Assembly: GCF_001267885.1 (NCBI RefSeq)
Contig: NZ_CP012382.1
Location: forward strand, 5,939,001-6,003,000
DNA from: Streptomyces ambofaciens ATCC 23877
GTDB lineage: Bacteria > Actinomycetota > Actinomycetes > Streptomycetales > Streptomycetaceae
DNA: 64,000 nucleotides
Reading direction: 5' to 3'
Shown here: positions 44,570-53,205 of the stretch, in pieces
Layout: every line of letters starts with the position of its first letter
Numbering within the stretch: the stretch's first letter is position 1
Position numbers and translations under genes: made by a program
Notes under the pieces: generated by a model
The model's input: only the letters and a program-made list of their open reading frames with translations
What the model was told of the DNA's origin: nothing
Databases searched by the model: none

Positions 44570-45577
44570 TCAGCTGATCCACGCGTCCGGCGCCCGGCCG
44601 CCCTTGCCCAGGGGCGGGAAGATGGCGTCCAGCTCGGCCAGTTCGGCCTCCCCGAGGACCAGGTCCAGGGACCGCAGCGCCGAGTCCAGCTGGTCCACCG
44701 TGCGCGGACCGATCACCGCGCCGCTGATCCCCGGCCGGGACAGCACCCAGGCCAGACCGACCTCGGCCGGATCCGCGCCGATCCGGCCGCAGAACCCCTC
44801 GTACGCCTCGATCGTCGCGCGCAGCTCGGGCAGCAGCAGCTGGGCCCGCCCCTGTGCCGACTTCACCGCGACGCCCGCCGCGAGCTTGCGCAGCACCCCG
44901 CTGAGCAGCCCGCCGTGCAGCGGCGACCAGGCGAACACGCCCAGTCCGTACGCCTGGGCGGCCGGCAGCAGTTCCAGCTCGGCGTGGCGCACCGCCAGGT
45001 TGTACAGGCACTGCTCGGACACCAGACCGAGGGACTGGCGCCGCCGGGCCGCGTCCTGCGCGGCGGCGACGTTCCAGCCGGCGAAGTTCGACGACCCCAC
45101 GTAGGTCACCTTGCCGCTCGCCACCAGACGGTCCATCGCCTGCCAGATCTCGTCCCACGGCGCGGCGTGGTCGACGCGGTGCATCTGGTACAGGTCGATG
45201 TGGTCCACGCCCAGGCGCCGCAGCGACTGCTCGCAGGCCGTGACGATGTGCCGCGCCGACAGGCCGCCGTCGTTGAGCCGTTCGCTCATGTCCCCGCCGA
45301 CCTTGGTGGCCAGCAGGACGTCCTCCCGCCGCGCGGCGCTCTTGGCCAGCCACCGGCCCACCAGTTCCTCGGTGTGGCCCTTGTGGATCCGCCAGCCGTA
45401 GATGTCCGCGGTGTCGATGCAGTTGATGCCGCGGTCGACCGCCGCCTCCATCAGCTGCATCGCGTCACCGTCCTCGACCCGGCCGCTGAAGTTCACGGTG
45501 CCCAGCCAGAGCCGGCTCACCAGGGTCGCGCTGCGACCGAGCCGCGTGTGCGCGGCCTGCTCCCGGTCCGTGCTCAC
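44570..45577 (-). CDS. NDP-hexose 2,3-reductase, aldo/keto reductase family (TylCII/EryBII-like)
   Basis: A 335-residue AKR with DTADIYGW, LLATKVGG (Lys), and LYQMHRVDHAAPWDEIW (His). The match to sugar-specific AKRs such as EryBII/TylCII is by overall pattern and context. These reduce the product of the 2,3-dehydratase to the 4-keto-2,6-dideoxy sugar used for L-mycarose. The GTG at 45577 overlaps the preceding 4-ketoreductase stop by four bases. It is last in the minus-strand operon from 50429. Confidence 0.83.
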   Translation of the reverse strand: MSTDREQAAHTRLGRSATLVSRLWLGTVNFSGRVEDGDAMQLMEAAVDRGINCIDTADIYGWRIHKGHTEELVGRWLAKSAARREDVLLATKVGGDMSERLNDGGLSARHIVTACEQSLRRLGVDHIDLYQMHRVDHAAPWDEIWQAMDRLVASGKVTYVGSSNFAGWNVAAAQDAARRRQSLGLVSEQCLYNLAVRHAELELLPAAQAYGLGVFAWSPLHGGLLSGVLRKLAAGVAVKSAQGRAQLLLPELRATIEAYEGFCGRIGADPAEVGLAWVLSRPGISGAVIGPRTVDQLDSALRSLDLVLGEAELAELDAIFPPLGKGGRAPDAWIS

Positions 45578-46566
45578 GTTCGGATCCCACCCCTCGCTCC
45601 GTCGGCCACCATCGTCTCCACCACGGCGCCGAGCCCCGCCCGCAACGGAACGAGGGGAGACCACCCGGTCACCGCGCGGAACGCGGAGGGGTCACAGACC
45701 GCGCTCTCGAAGTCGCCCGCCTCGGCATGGTCGGGCGGCTCCGTGGAGACCACCGGTACGGGGGGCCTCCCCGTCCGCTCGGCCACCAGCCCGGCGAGGG
45801 CCGAGAACACCTCTCCCAAGGGCTCCAGCCGGCCCGTACCGACGGACCACGTGCCGCCGTCCAGCCGCTCCACGTGACCGAGCGCCGCCGCGAAGGCGCG
45901 GGCCGCGTCCTCCACGTGGAGCAGATCGCGCCCGACCGTGCCGTCGTGCCACATCGTGACCGGCTCGCCCGAGACGGCCTGCCGTGCCACCGACGCGACC
46001 ACCCCGCGGCCCGTCCACCCGGTCAGCGGGCTGCGCCCGTAGACGGTCGGCAGCCGCAGCACGACGCCGCGGACCACCTCCTCGGAGGCGGCCCGCAGCA
46101 GGACCTCCTCGGCCGCCGACTTCTGCCGGGCGTACGGGCCCTGCCGGGACAGCTCGACGCCGGCCTGGAGGGTACTGGCCAGGACCACGGCCGGGGCGGG
46201 CCCCGAGCGGTCCCGGAACGCGTCGGCCACGTCGCGCAGCAGACCGACGTTCACCCGCAGCGACCGCTCGTCGGCCGCGCGCCACGACCGCGCGCCGCCG
46301 ATGTGGGCGGCGAGGTGCACGACGGCGTCCGCCCCCTCGACGGCGGCCCCGACCTCGTCCGGCCGGGCGAGGTCCGCCCGGCGGACCTCGACGGCGGCCC
46401 GTGCCCCCGCGGGAACGGGGGTCTCGCGCCGGGCCACCGCCCGCAGCCGCACCGGCATGCGCGCCAGCTCGGCGACCAGGGCGGACCCGATGAAGCCGGA
46501 CGCGCCGACCACCGTGATCAGCGGCCCGCGCGGATCGTTCGAACGGTTGAGTACTTCCAGATTCAC
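45574..46566 (-). CDS. NDP-hexose 4-ketoreductase (TylCIV/EryBIV-like SDR)
   Basis: A 330-residue extended SDR. ITVVGASGFIGSALVAEL binds NAD(P), and YARQKSAAEE provides the YxxxK pair. DLLHVEDAARAFAAAL is typical of sugar epimerase/reductases. In L-mycarose formation this is the final 4-keto reduction before glycosyl transfer. The GTG at 46566 is preferred because it starts two bases before the upstream stop ends; an ATG at 46578 is possible but badly spaced from a GAGG. Confidence 0.82.
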   Translation of the reverse strand: MNLEVLNRSNDPRGPLITVVGASGFIGSALVAELARMPVRLRAVARRETPVPAGARAAVEVRRADLARPDEVGAAVEGADAVVHLAAHIGGARSWRAADERSLRVNVGLLRDVADAFRDRSGPAPAVVLASTLQAGVELSRQGPYARQKSAAEEVLLRAASEEVVRGVVLRLPTVYGRSPLTGWTGRGVVASVARQAVSGEPVTMWHDGTVGRDLLHVEDAARAFAAALGHVERLDGGTWSVGTGRLEPLGEVFSALAGLVAERTGRPPVPVVSTEPPDHAEAGDFESAVCDPSAFRAVTGWSPLVPLRAGLGAVVETMVADGARGGIRT

Positions 46567-46567
46567 G

Positions 46568-47746
46568 TCACACCGCATCCTCGTTCGGGTAACTCCGCGG
46601 CATGTCCGGCCCGGGCCCCGGGTGTTCCAGGAGTCCGACCGCCGCCGACGGCGACGGCAGCAGCGCCATCTCCTCGGCGAGCCCGGCTGCCGCCTTGGCA
46701 TACAGGGCGTTCTCCAGCACTTCGGCGCACCCCGCGGCCACGGCCGCGGGAGTGGCCCGGGACGGCGGTACGAGCAGGGCCGCCCCCGCCGCCGCCAGTG
46801 CCCGCGCGTTGTCGAACTGGTCGTCGAGCCGCGCCATGACGACCTGCGGCCGACCCGCGGCCAGCGCGGTCAGGGACGTGCCCTGCCCGCCGTGGTGCAC
46901 CACCGCGTCGCACGCGGGCAGCACCTCCGCCAGCGGCAGCCGGCCGGCGTACCGCACCGCGGAGGGCAGCGGCGGCCACCGCGCGACGACGTCGTCGTCG
47001 ACCGCCACGAGCAGTTCGCAGTCCCCTCCGCGGGTCTCCGCCACCAGCTCCGTCAGGAAGTCGGCCATCCCGGCGGCGCCGTACCGGGGCAGCATGGTGC
47101 CGAGCGTCACGCAGATCCGCGGCCCGCGACCGCGCGTGAACGCCCAGTCGGGGACGGGGGCGTCCCCGTGGGCCGGTACGTGCCGGACCCCGTCGTGGGC
47201 GACCGCGTCCGGCCGGCGCAGCGACACCGGCCACGGATCGAGCACGCGCGCCGCCTCCGGGAACCGGTCGAGGCCGAGCGCCGCCAGCTCGGGCGCGAAC
47301 TCGGCCTCGGCCGCTCGCCGGTACTCCTCCAGGGACGAGACCGACCAGTGGTAGCGGACCCACGGGACCCCGAGGGCCGCCGCGACCAGCGGCCCGGCGA
47401 ACTCGGCCCGTTCGCTGACGATCAGATCCGGCCGCCAGGCGTCCGCCAGCCGCCGCACCCCCGCCAGACTGCCCCGGGCGACGCGCGCCAGCGCCCCGCT
47501 CAGGACCCCCCGGGCCTCCGCCGCTCCGCGGGGCCGCGCGAGCGCCCCCGCCTCGGCCGCGCCCGCCAGGTCCGCGGCGGGCGGCCCGCACGAGGCGGAC
47601 GGCAGCCCCGACCGCAGGGCGACCGGCACGAAGTCCTCCCGGGTCGCCACCAGTACCTCGTGGCCGGCCGCCCGCAGGGCCCACGCGATGGGCACCAGCG
47701 GAAGCAGGTGGCCCGCGAGCGGCGCGGTCGTGAAGAGGGCCCGCAT
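46568..47746 (-). CDS. GT-B glycosyltransferase of uncertain role
   Basis: A 392-residue GT-1 family protein. MRALFTTAPLAGHLLPLVPIAW is the acceptor domain start. ICVTLGTMLPRYGAAG and VVHHGGQGTSLTALAAGRPQVV (HGG) form the nucleotide-sugar site. The ATG at 47746 follows GGAG. It is coupled to the 4-ketoreductase gene. The spiramycin logic as I remember it needs three transferases (mycaminose, forosamine, mycarose), with the mycaminosyl enzyme elsewhere, so this one looks additional. It could attach an alternative sugar, substitute for Srm38, or be vestigial. Confidence 0.78.
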   Translation of the reverse strand: MRALFTTAPLAGHLLPLVPIAWALRAAGHEVLVATREDFVPVALRSGLPSASCGPPAADLAGAAEAGALARPRGAAEARGVLSGALARVARGSLAGVRRLADAWRPDLIVSERAEFAGPLVAAALGVPWVRYHWSVSSLEEYRRAAEAEFAPELAALGLDRFPEAARVLDPWPVSLRRPDAVAHDGVRHVPAHGDAPVPDWAFTRGRGPRICVTLGTMLPRYGAAGMADFLTELVAETRGGDCELLVAVDDDVVARWPPLPSAVRYAGRLPLAEVLPACDAVVHHGGQGTSLTALAAGRPQVVMARLDDQFDNARALAAAGAALLVPPSRATPAAVAAGCAEVLENALYAKAAAGLAEEMALLPSPSAAVGLLEHPGPGPDMPRSYPNEDAV

Positions 47747-47862
47747 CAGCACTCCAGTGTCGGGCGCGGACAGGCGAACCGGTCCACGGCTGAGTCGACG
47801 AGATCGATCACACGCGAGAGTCGGGTCGGGCGGTCACCGCCGGCACGGGCCCGCGCGCCGGT

Positions 47863-49134
47863 TCAACACGCCCGGCGGTGCTGGGCCGTGAGGCGCTCCA
47901 GGGTCGGCACGATCCCGGCCGGGCTGGGCATGGCCCGCATCCGCTCCTTCAGCCGCCGCGCGCCGTCGCGGAACCGCGGCTCCTCGAGCAGGCGCACCAG
48001 CGCGCTCCTCAGCGACGCGCCGGTCACCTCCTCCGGAGCGAAGGTGAGGGCGGCGGAGTTCTGCGCGAACATGTGCTGCCGTACGGCGGCGTCCAGGATG
48101 CCGCCGAGGATGATCTGCGGCACCCCGTGCAGCGCGGCGGTGTTGCACGTGCCCGAACCGCTGTGGTTGATGATCGCCGAGCACGTCGGCAGCAACGCGT
48201 CCATGGGCACGAAGTCGACGATGCGCGTGTTGTCCGGGATCCTCGGCAGCAGGTCCCGCTGGGCGTCGTCCAGGGTCGCCACCAGCTCGATGTCGAGATC
48301 GGCCAGCGCCTCGATGAACCTCTGCACCGGGACCTCGTCCTCACTGTGCTCCCGCGAGGACACCCCCAGGGTCAGGCAGACCCGAGGCCGTTTCGGTTCC
48401 TCGGTCAGCCAGTCGGGGATCACCGCCGACCCGTTGTACGGGGTGTAGCGCATCGGGACGGTCGGCAGGTCGAGGCCCAGACTGACGCCCTCCGCCATCG
48501 GGTCCACGCTCCACTGACCGAGCACGTCCTCCTCCCGGAAGTCGCACCCGTAGCGCGCCAGGGCCCAGGTCATCCACTCCGCGACCGGGTCGTCCCGGTG
48601 CTCCTCGGGCTGACGCGCCTGGGCCTGAAGGAACTTCGTCCGCAGCAGCCCGATCGTGTCCGGCCCCCACAGGACGCGGGCGTGCGCGGCCCCGCACGCC
48701 CGGGCCGCCACCGGCCCCGCATAGGTGAACGGCTCCCACAGCACCAGGTCGGGCTTCCAGGCCCGGGCGAAGTCGACGATGCTGTCGAGGGTCGTGGCGC
48801 CGTTGAGCGGTTCCAGCCACAGGCCGGACAGGATCACCTGCTGGGCGAGCAGCTTCTCCCAGTCCAGCTCGTCCTTCAGGGTGCCGAAGAAGTCGAACTC
48901 GTCGATGCCGTGCTGATACGGCTGGAGATCGCCCTCGACCTCCTCGAAGATCTGCGCCAGCGACTCCTCCTCGGCCAGGGCGAACGCCGGGATGCCGCTG
49001 GCGGTGATGGCGTCGACCAGCGACGGCTGGCCGGCCGCCACCACCTCGTGCCCCGAGGCACGCAGAGCCCAGATCAGCGGTACCAGGTGGTAGTAGTGCG
49101 TGTGGTGCGGGATGGAGGTCACCAGGACGCGCAC
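47863..49134 (-). CDS. srm29: Auxiliary-dependent glycosyltransferase, probable forosaminyltransferase
   Basis: A 423-residue enzyme of the EryCIII/DesVII/SpnP class. VRVLVTSIPHHTHYYHLVPLIWALR is the hallmark N-terminus. The N-terminal domain has the long helical segment (about 60-110) that docks the P450-like helper. The C-terminal domain has VCLTLGVSSREHSED and INHSGSGTCNTAALHGVPQI (HSGSGT in place of HGGxGT). The GTG follows AAAGGAG. The helper gene lies directly upstream. Forosamine-pathway genes nearby suggest forosaminyl transfer; the symbol rests on remembered order. Confidence 0.85.
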   Translation of the reverse strand: MRVLVTSIPHHTHYYHLVPLIWALRASGHEVVAAGQPSLVDAITASGIPAFALAEEESLAQIFEEVEGDLQPYQHGIDEFDFFGTLKDELDWEKLLAQQVILSGLWLEPLNGATTLDSIVDFARAWKPDLVLWEPFTYAGPVAARACGAAHARVLWGPDTIGLLRTKFLQAQARQPEEHRDDPVAEWMTWALARYGCDFREEDVLGQWSVDPMAEGVSLGLDLPTVPMRYTPYNGSAVIPDWLTEEPKRPRVCLTLGVSSREHSEDEVPVQRFIEALADLDIELVATLDDAQRDLLPRIPDNTRIVDFVPMDALLPTCSAIINHSGSGTCNTAALHGVPQIILGGILDAAVRQHMFAQNSAALTFAPEEVTGASLRSALVRLLEEPRFRDGARRLKERMRAMPSPAGIVPTLERLTAQHRRAC

Positions 49135-49190
49135 GGCACTCCTTTCATGAAACGTCGTGGGGGACTGAGGGGACGCCGGCCGCGGGCCCG

Positions 49191-50429
49191 TCAGGAGTAC
49201 GCGACGGGGAACCGCGCGTACCTGCCGAGGACCGGGGAACGGCGCCACCGGACGATGTCGCCGTCCCGCCGCAGTCCCGGGGCGGCCTCGGCCAGCACGC
49301 CCAGCGCGGTCTCGGCGGCACGGCCGACGAACTCCCCGGACAGCGCGAACCACAGGTCGTCCGGCAGCTCCGCCGCCGGTGCGCCCGCCAGGTCCGCCGG
49401 CTCCGCGGCCGGGGCGCCCGCGCGCCGTGCCGCGCCCACGAGCACCACCACGTGGCTCCCGGCGGGCAGCGGACGATCCGCCACCGTCACGTCCTCGTGG
49501 GCCACCCGGCTCTCCAGCCGCACCGGGGGCGCGTGCCGCAGGGTGTGCCGGACCGCGGCCGGCGCCAGAGCGGGGGAGTCGCACAACCGCCGCCACCACT
49601 CGGGTCGGTCGAGCAGCAGCCGGACCGCTTCGCACACCAGGGTCGTCGTCGGTTCGACGGCCGAGAGCGCCAGGCACACGGCGGCGGCCACCGCGTCGTC
49701 GGGGGCGGCTCCGGCGCCGACCATGCGGGCCACCGCACCCTCGCCGGACCCGCCGGGACGCGCGGCGACCACCTCGTCCAACAGCGCGCGCAGCCCCTCG
49801 GCGGCCGAGTCCGCCGCACGGGTGGCCGCCAGCGTCTGCGGACACAGCAGACCGTCCAGCAGCGGCCCCGCCGCCCGCAGCGACTCCTCCCACTCGTCGC
49901 ACCGTTCGCCCGGCACCCCGAGCCACGCGGCCAGGACCAATGCCGGCAGCCGGCGGGCGAAGTCCGCCGTCAGGTCGAGGCCGGAACCGCGGCCGGCGAG
50001 CAGCCGGCGCCCGACGTCCTCGCCGAGCCGGCGCCACGCGGCGGCGGCGTCCGCGCCCAGCACGGGCTCGGCCACCCGCCGCAGACGCGCGTACGCGGCG
50101 CGGTCCAGCCCCAGGTACGTGGCGGGCGACGGCTGGAGGTACTCCTCCGGGCGCCGTCCGGCGCGGTCCAGCGCACCGAAGCGCGAGTCGCCCAGCACGG
50201 CCGCGGCCACCTCCGGGTCCGCGGTCACCCAGGTCCCGGTACGGCTGCGGAACAGCGGCCCGCCCTCGCGGACCCGCTCCTCGTACACCGACGGGTCGTC
50301 GGTCTGACCGCGCAGGATGAGGGCGTACGGGTCACCGTGGTTGCCGAAATACCAGTGGACGCCGCGTATCCGGTGCAGTCTGCGCCCCAGTTCGCGGTCG
50401 GCCAGCTCGGTCGTGATCGCGTCCGTCAC
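49191..50429 (-). CDS. srm28: P450-like glycosyltransferase auxiliary protein lacking the heme ligand
   Basis: A 412-residue P450 homologue of the DesVIII/EryCII/TylMIII type. HWYFGNHGDPYALILRG is the family's signature opening. The region where P450s carry FxxGxxxCxG reads FALSGEFVGRAAE with no Cys, and the I-helix is degenerate (VCLALSAVEPTTTL). It therefore should not bind heme as an oxygenase. These proteins activate the partner transferase encoded next (56-base gap). First gene of a five-gene minus-strand operon. Confidence 0.9.
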   Translation of the reverse strand: MTDAITTELADRELGRRLHRIRGVHWYFGNHGDPYALILRGQTDDPSVYEERVREGGPLFRSRTGTWVTADPEVAAAVLGDSRFGALDRAGRRPEEYLQPSPATYLGLDRAAYARLRRVAEPVLGADAAAAWRRLGEDVGRRLLAGRGSGLDLTADFARRLPALVLAAWLGVPGERCDEWEESLRAAGPLLDGLLCPQTLAATRAADSAAEGLRALLDEVVAARPGGSGEGAVARMVGAGAAPDDAVAAAVCLALSAVEPTTTLVCEAVRLLLDRPEWWRRLCDSPALAPAAVRHTLRHAPPVRLESRVAHEDVTVADRPLPAGSHVVVLVGAARRAGAPAAEPADLAGAPAAELPDDLWFALSGEFVGRAAETALGVLAEAAPGLRRDGDIVRWRRSPVLGRYARFPVAYS

Positions 50430-50741
50430 CCGCGTCTCCTCTCTCCAACGGCGTGCCCCGAGGGCCGCTTCGGACCGGCGTCGCGGTCACCGCGGGCGCC
50501 GCGCTCACCTAACCCGGGCGGCCACCGCCCCGTCCACAGATTGGTCGGCGTAGTGTCAGGTCAGCGGGTACGCGGGGCACCGACGGTCCCTCGGCGCGGC
50601 ACTGTGTCAGATCGGCCTTGCCGTCGCGTCGGGCCGCCGGGTAGCTTCAGGGCCGCCCATTGCCGGAAGCGACTCGTGGGTGTGCGCCGGCCGTTCACCA
50701 CGCTGTGCCGTGACCATCCGGACCGATTGACGGAACCATCC
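50430..50741. promoter_or_regulatory. Divergent promoter region srm28 / 3-ketoreductase
   Basis: No gene is supported in 312 bases. TGTCAGGTC and TGTCAGATC-like words occur about 50 bases apart (near 50554 and 50604). They could be activator half-sites, but the evidence is thin. No clear -35/-10 pair can be chosen. Confidence 0.3.
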
Positions 50742-51782
50742 ATGACCGCCCTGGGTACTTCTGCTGAACCGTTCGCCGCACCCGGCCCGCCGCGGCCGGA
50801 AGCGTCCCCGGTGCTGCGCTTCGGAGCGATCGGCTGCGGCGACATCGCGGGCCGTCGCACCCTGCCCGCCCTGCTCTCCACCCCCGGCACCGTGCTGACC
50901 TGCGTCGGCAGCCGCGACGCGGACCGGGCCAAGGCCCTGGGCAGGCACTTCGACTGCGAGGCGGTCGCGCCCTACGAGGCCCTGCTGGAACGCCCCGACG
51001 TGGACGCCGTCTACATCGCGGTGCCCAGCATGCTGCACGCCGAATGGGCCGCGGCGGCGCTGCGGGCGGGCAAACACGTCCTCGTGGAGAAGCCCGCCGC
51101 CGCCAACCACGCCGACGCGGCCCGCCTGTTCGCCATGGCCCGGGAGCGCGGACTGGTACTGATGGAGAACTTCATGTTCCTCCACCACTCTCAACACGCC
51201 ACCGTCAAAGCCCTGTTGGAGGCCGGTGCCATCGGAGAGCTGCGCACCTTCTCCGCCGCCTTCACCATCCCGCCGCGCGCCGACGACGACATGCGCTACC
51301 GACCCGACATCGGCGGCGGCGCACTGCTCGACAACGGCGTCTACCCGCTGCGGGCCGCGCTGCACTTCCTCGGACCCGAACTGCGCCTGACCGGCGCCGT
51401 GCTGCGCCGTGACCGCCGCCGGGGCGTCGTGGTCTCCGGCAGCGTCCTGCTCGCCGCCCCCCAGGGCGTGGCCGCCCACCTCGCCTTCGGCATGGAACAC
51501 GGCTACCGCTCGGCGTACGAGCTGCACGGCAGCACCGGCTCGCTCGCCCTGAGCCACGTCTTCACGACCCCGGACAGCCACCACCCCGTACTGCGGCTGT
51601 CCCGCCAGGACCACCGGGAGGAGCGCGTCCTGCCCGTGGACCGGCACTTCGTGAACATCCTGTCGGTCTTCCGCCGTGCGGTGATCCGGGCCGAGGACGT
51701 CTCCGCCGAGTCGTACGCCGCGCTGCGCCAGGCGGGGCTGGTCGACGAGATCGTGGCCCGCGCCGAGACCTTCACCGTGTAG
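50742..51782 (+). CDS. NDP-hexose 3-ketoreductase, Gfo/Idh/MocA family (SpnN-like)
   Basis: A 346-residue oxidoreductase. RFGAIGCGDIAGRRTLPAL starts the NAD(P) domain, and KHVLVEKPAAANHADAARL holds the conserved catalytic Lys. The C-terminal domain has IGGGALLDNGVYPLRAALHFLG. SpnN/OleW-type enzymes reduce the C-3 keto group after the 2,3-dehydratase, giving the 4-keto-2,6-dideoxy-D-glucose used for D-forosamine. The start ATGACCGCCC has a weak ribosome binding site. It is divergent from the srm28-type operon. Confidence 0.87.
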   Translation: MTALGTSAEPFAAPGPPRPEASPVLRFGAIGCGDIAGRRTLPALLSTPGTVLTCVGSRDADRAKALGRHFDCEAVAPYEALLERPDVDAVYIAVPSMLHAEWAAAALRAGKHVLVEKPAAANHADAARLFAMARERGLVLMENFMFLHHSQHATVKALLEAGAIGELRTFSAAFTIPPRADDDMRYRPDIGGGALLDNGVYPLRAALHFLGPELRLTGAVLRRDRRRGVVVSGSVLLAAPQGVAAHLAFGMEHGYRSAYELHGSTGSLALSHVFTTPDSHHPVLRLSRQDHREERVLPVDRHFVNILSVFRRAVIRAEDVSAESYAALRQAGLVDEIVARAETFTV

Positions 51783-51890
51783 CCGCGCCCCGGGCGCCGG
51801 GACACAGGACGCGCCGCCGGGCCGCGGGGCGGACACGCGAGCGCCGCTCCCCGCGAGCGGGAAACGGCGTCGCACTCCTCGGGGGCCGCG

Positions 51891-52934
51891 TCAGCCCGCC
51901 GCCGCACCGCCGCGAGCGTCCCAGGCGGCGAGCAGCTCCTTCTCCCGGCTCAGGGACAGGCCGCAGCCGGCCGCGAGCGGCAGTTCCGGGACGGGCCGGT
52001 CCCGGACGACCTCCCAGGCGTCCCGCACGGTGTCGGAGAAGGGCCGGCAGGCCAGACCCGCGGCCCGGGCGCGCGGTGCTCCGGCCGCCCACACGAGGGT
52101 GTCCCGCGCGGTGTCGGGCACCCACATCGGCAGGTCCGTCCACGGACTCACGCCGTGCTCGGCGAGGAACCCCTCGTCGACCCACACCGGCTCCGCGGCC
52201 GAACCGGTGGCCTTGACGCACTCCGTGAGCAACTCCCCGAAGGTGGTGTTCTTCTCCGGCGGGTTGACGATGAAGGCGCCGGTACGGCCGTCCGCGAGGC
52301 AGTCGAGGCCGAAGACGGCGACATCGCGTACGTCGATCAGGCGCATGCCCACCTCGGGGTTGCCCGGGGCGAGCACCCGGCGGTGCTCCCCCTCGGCGAC
52401 GCGCATGCGCCACAGCCAGGCGTCGAGCATGCGCATGGTGTCGTGCGGCCCGAGGATGACACCGGCCCGCAGGTGCAGGGTCCGGCCCGCGAAGTGCCGG
52501 TCCACGGCGCGCTCGCAGCCGGCCTTCAGGACGCCGTAGTCACCGTCGGCGTGGTCCGGTCCGGCGTCCGGCGGGCAGTCGTGGGCAGGTGAGTCGTCGT
52601 CCACCGGACGGACCGCCTGCGCCCAGTCGGGCAGGCAGGCGATGCTGGAGACGTAGAGGTAGGTGTCCGCGTGCCCGGACAGCGCCGCGGCCGAGGCCCC
52701 CACCGTGCGGGGCACGTAACCGCAGGTGTCCACGACCGCGTCCCAGTGCCTTCCGGACACCAGCCGCTCCAGGTCGCCGGCCACCTCGCGGTCGCCCCTG
52801 ACCGCCTCGACGCCGGGCAGGTCGGTGCCGCTGACACCCCGGTTGAACGTGGTGACCCGGTGCCCCGCGGCCAGTGCCTCGGCGGCGAAGGCCCGGCCCA
52901 CGAACTGTGAACCCCCGATAATGAGTACTCGCAT
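51891..52934 (-). CDS. srm26: Extended SDR, candidate macrolactone C-9 ketoreductase
   Basis: A 347-residue NAD(P)-dependent reductase/epimerase-like protein. MRVLIIGGSQFVGRAFAAEALA is the binding loop. The middle YGVLKAGCE occupies the YxxxK position, and GMRLIDVRDVAVFGLDCLADG is typical of the extended family. By counting from srm28 and srmR it matches Srm26, which I recall as the enzyme reducing the C-9 ketone of platenolide. Sequence alone shows only an SDR. It is divergent from hflX. Confidence 0.65.
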   Translation of the reverse strand: MRVLIIGGSQFVGRAFAAEALAAGHRVTTFNRGVSGTDLPGVEAVRGDREVAGDLERLVSGRHWDAVVDTCGYVPRTVGASAAALSGHADTYLYVSSIACLPDWAQAVRPVDDDSPAHDCPPDAGPDHADGDYGVLKAGCERAVDRHFAGRTLHLRAGVILGPHDTMRMLDAWLWRMRVAEGEHRRVLAPGNPEVGMRLIDVRDVAVFGLDCLADGRTGAFIVNPPEKNTTFGELLTECVKATGSAAEPVWVDEGFLAEHGVSPWTDLPMWVPDTARDTLVWAAGAPRARAAGLACRPFSDTVRDAWEVVRDRPVPELPLAAGCGLSLSREKELLAAWDARGGAAAG

Positions 52935-53020
52935 GACATCCACACTCGCCCGCTTCACGCCCGCGGGCGCAGTACCCGGTGCACACTCTGTCAGCTGGGG
53001 AGGTGATCGCCGATACGTCC

Positions 53021-53048
53021 TTGCACACCCCGGCGACATGGCTAGGGT
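53021..53048 (+). promoter_or_regulatory. Candidate promoter for hflX
   Basis: TTGCAC (53021-53026), a 16-base spacer and TAGGGT (53043-53048) resemble a principal-sigma promoter. Transcription would start near 53055 and leave about 150 bases of leader before the TTG at 53206. No other strong signal is present in the 271-base gap 52935-53205. Confidence 0.4.
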
Positions 53049-53205
53049 GGACGGCATGTGAGTTCCGGCAGCGACCTCCACGGCACCGGCCCCCGACGGC
53101 GAGGTGCGGACACGTCGGCCCCGACCCCCCGGCCCCGCGCCCGGCCCCGCAGGCCGGACGCGCCCCGCCCCGGAACGCTCTCGAACCCCCCAGATTGGAA
53201 GTACT

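Noticed and set aside
49191..50429. A functional cytochrome P450 monooxygenase
   Set aside because: The heme-ligand Cys region reads FALSGEFVGRAAE with no Cys, and the neighbour is an EryCIII-type transferase, so it is an auxiliary protein.
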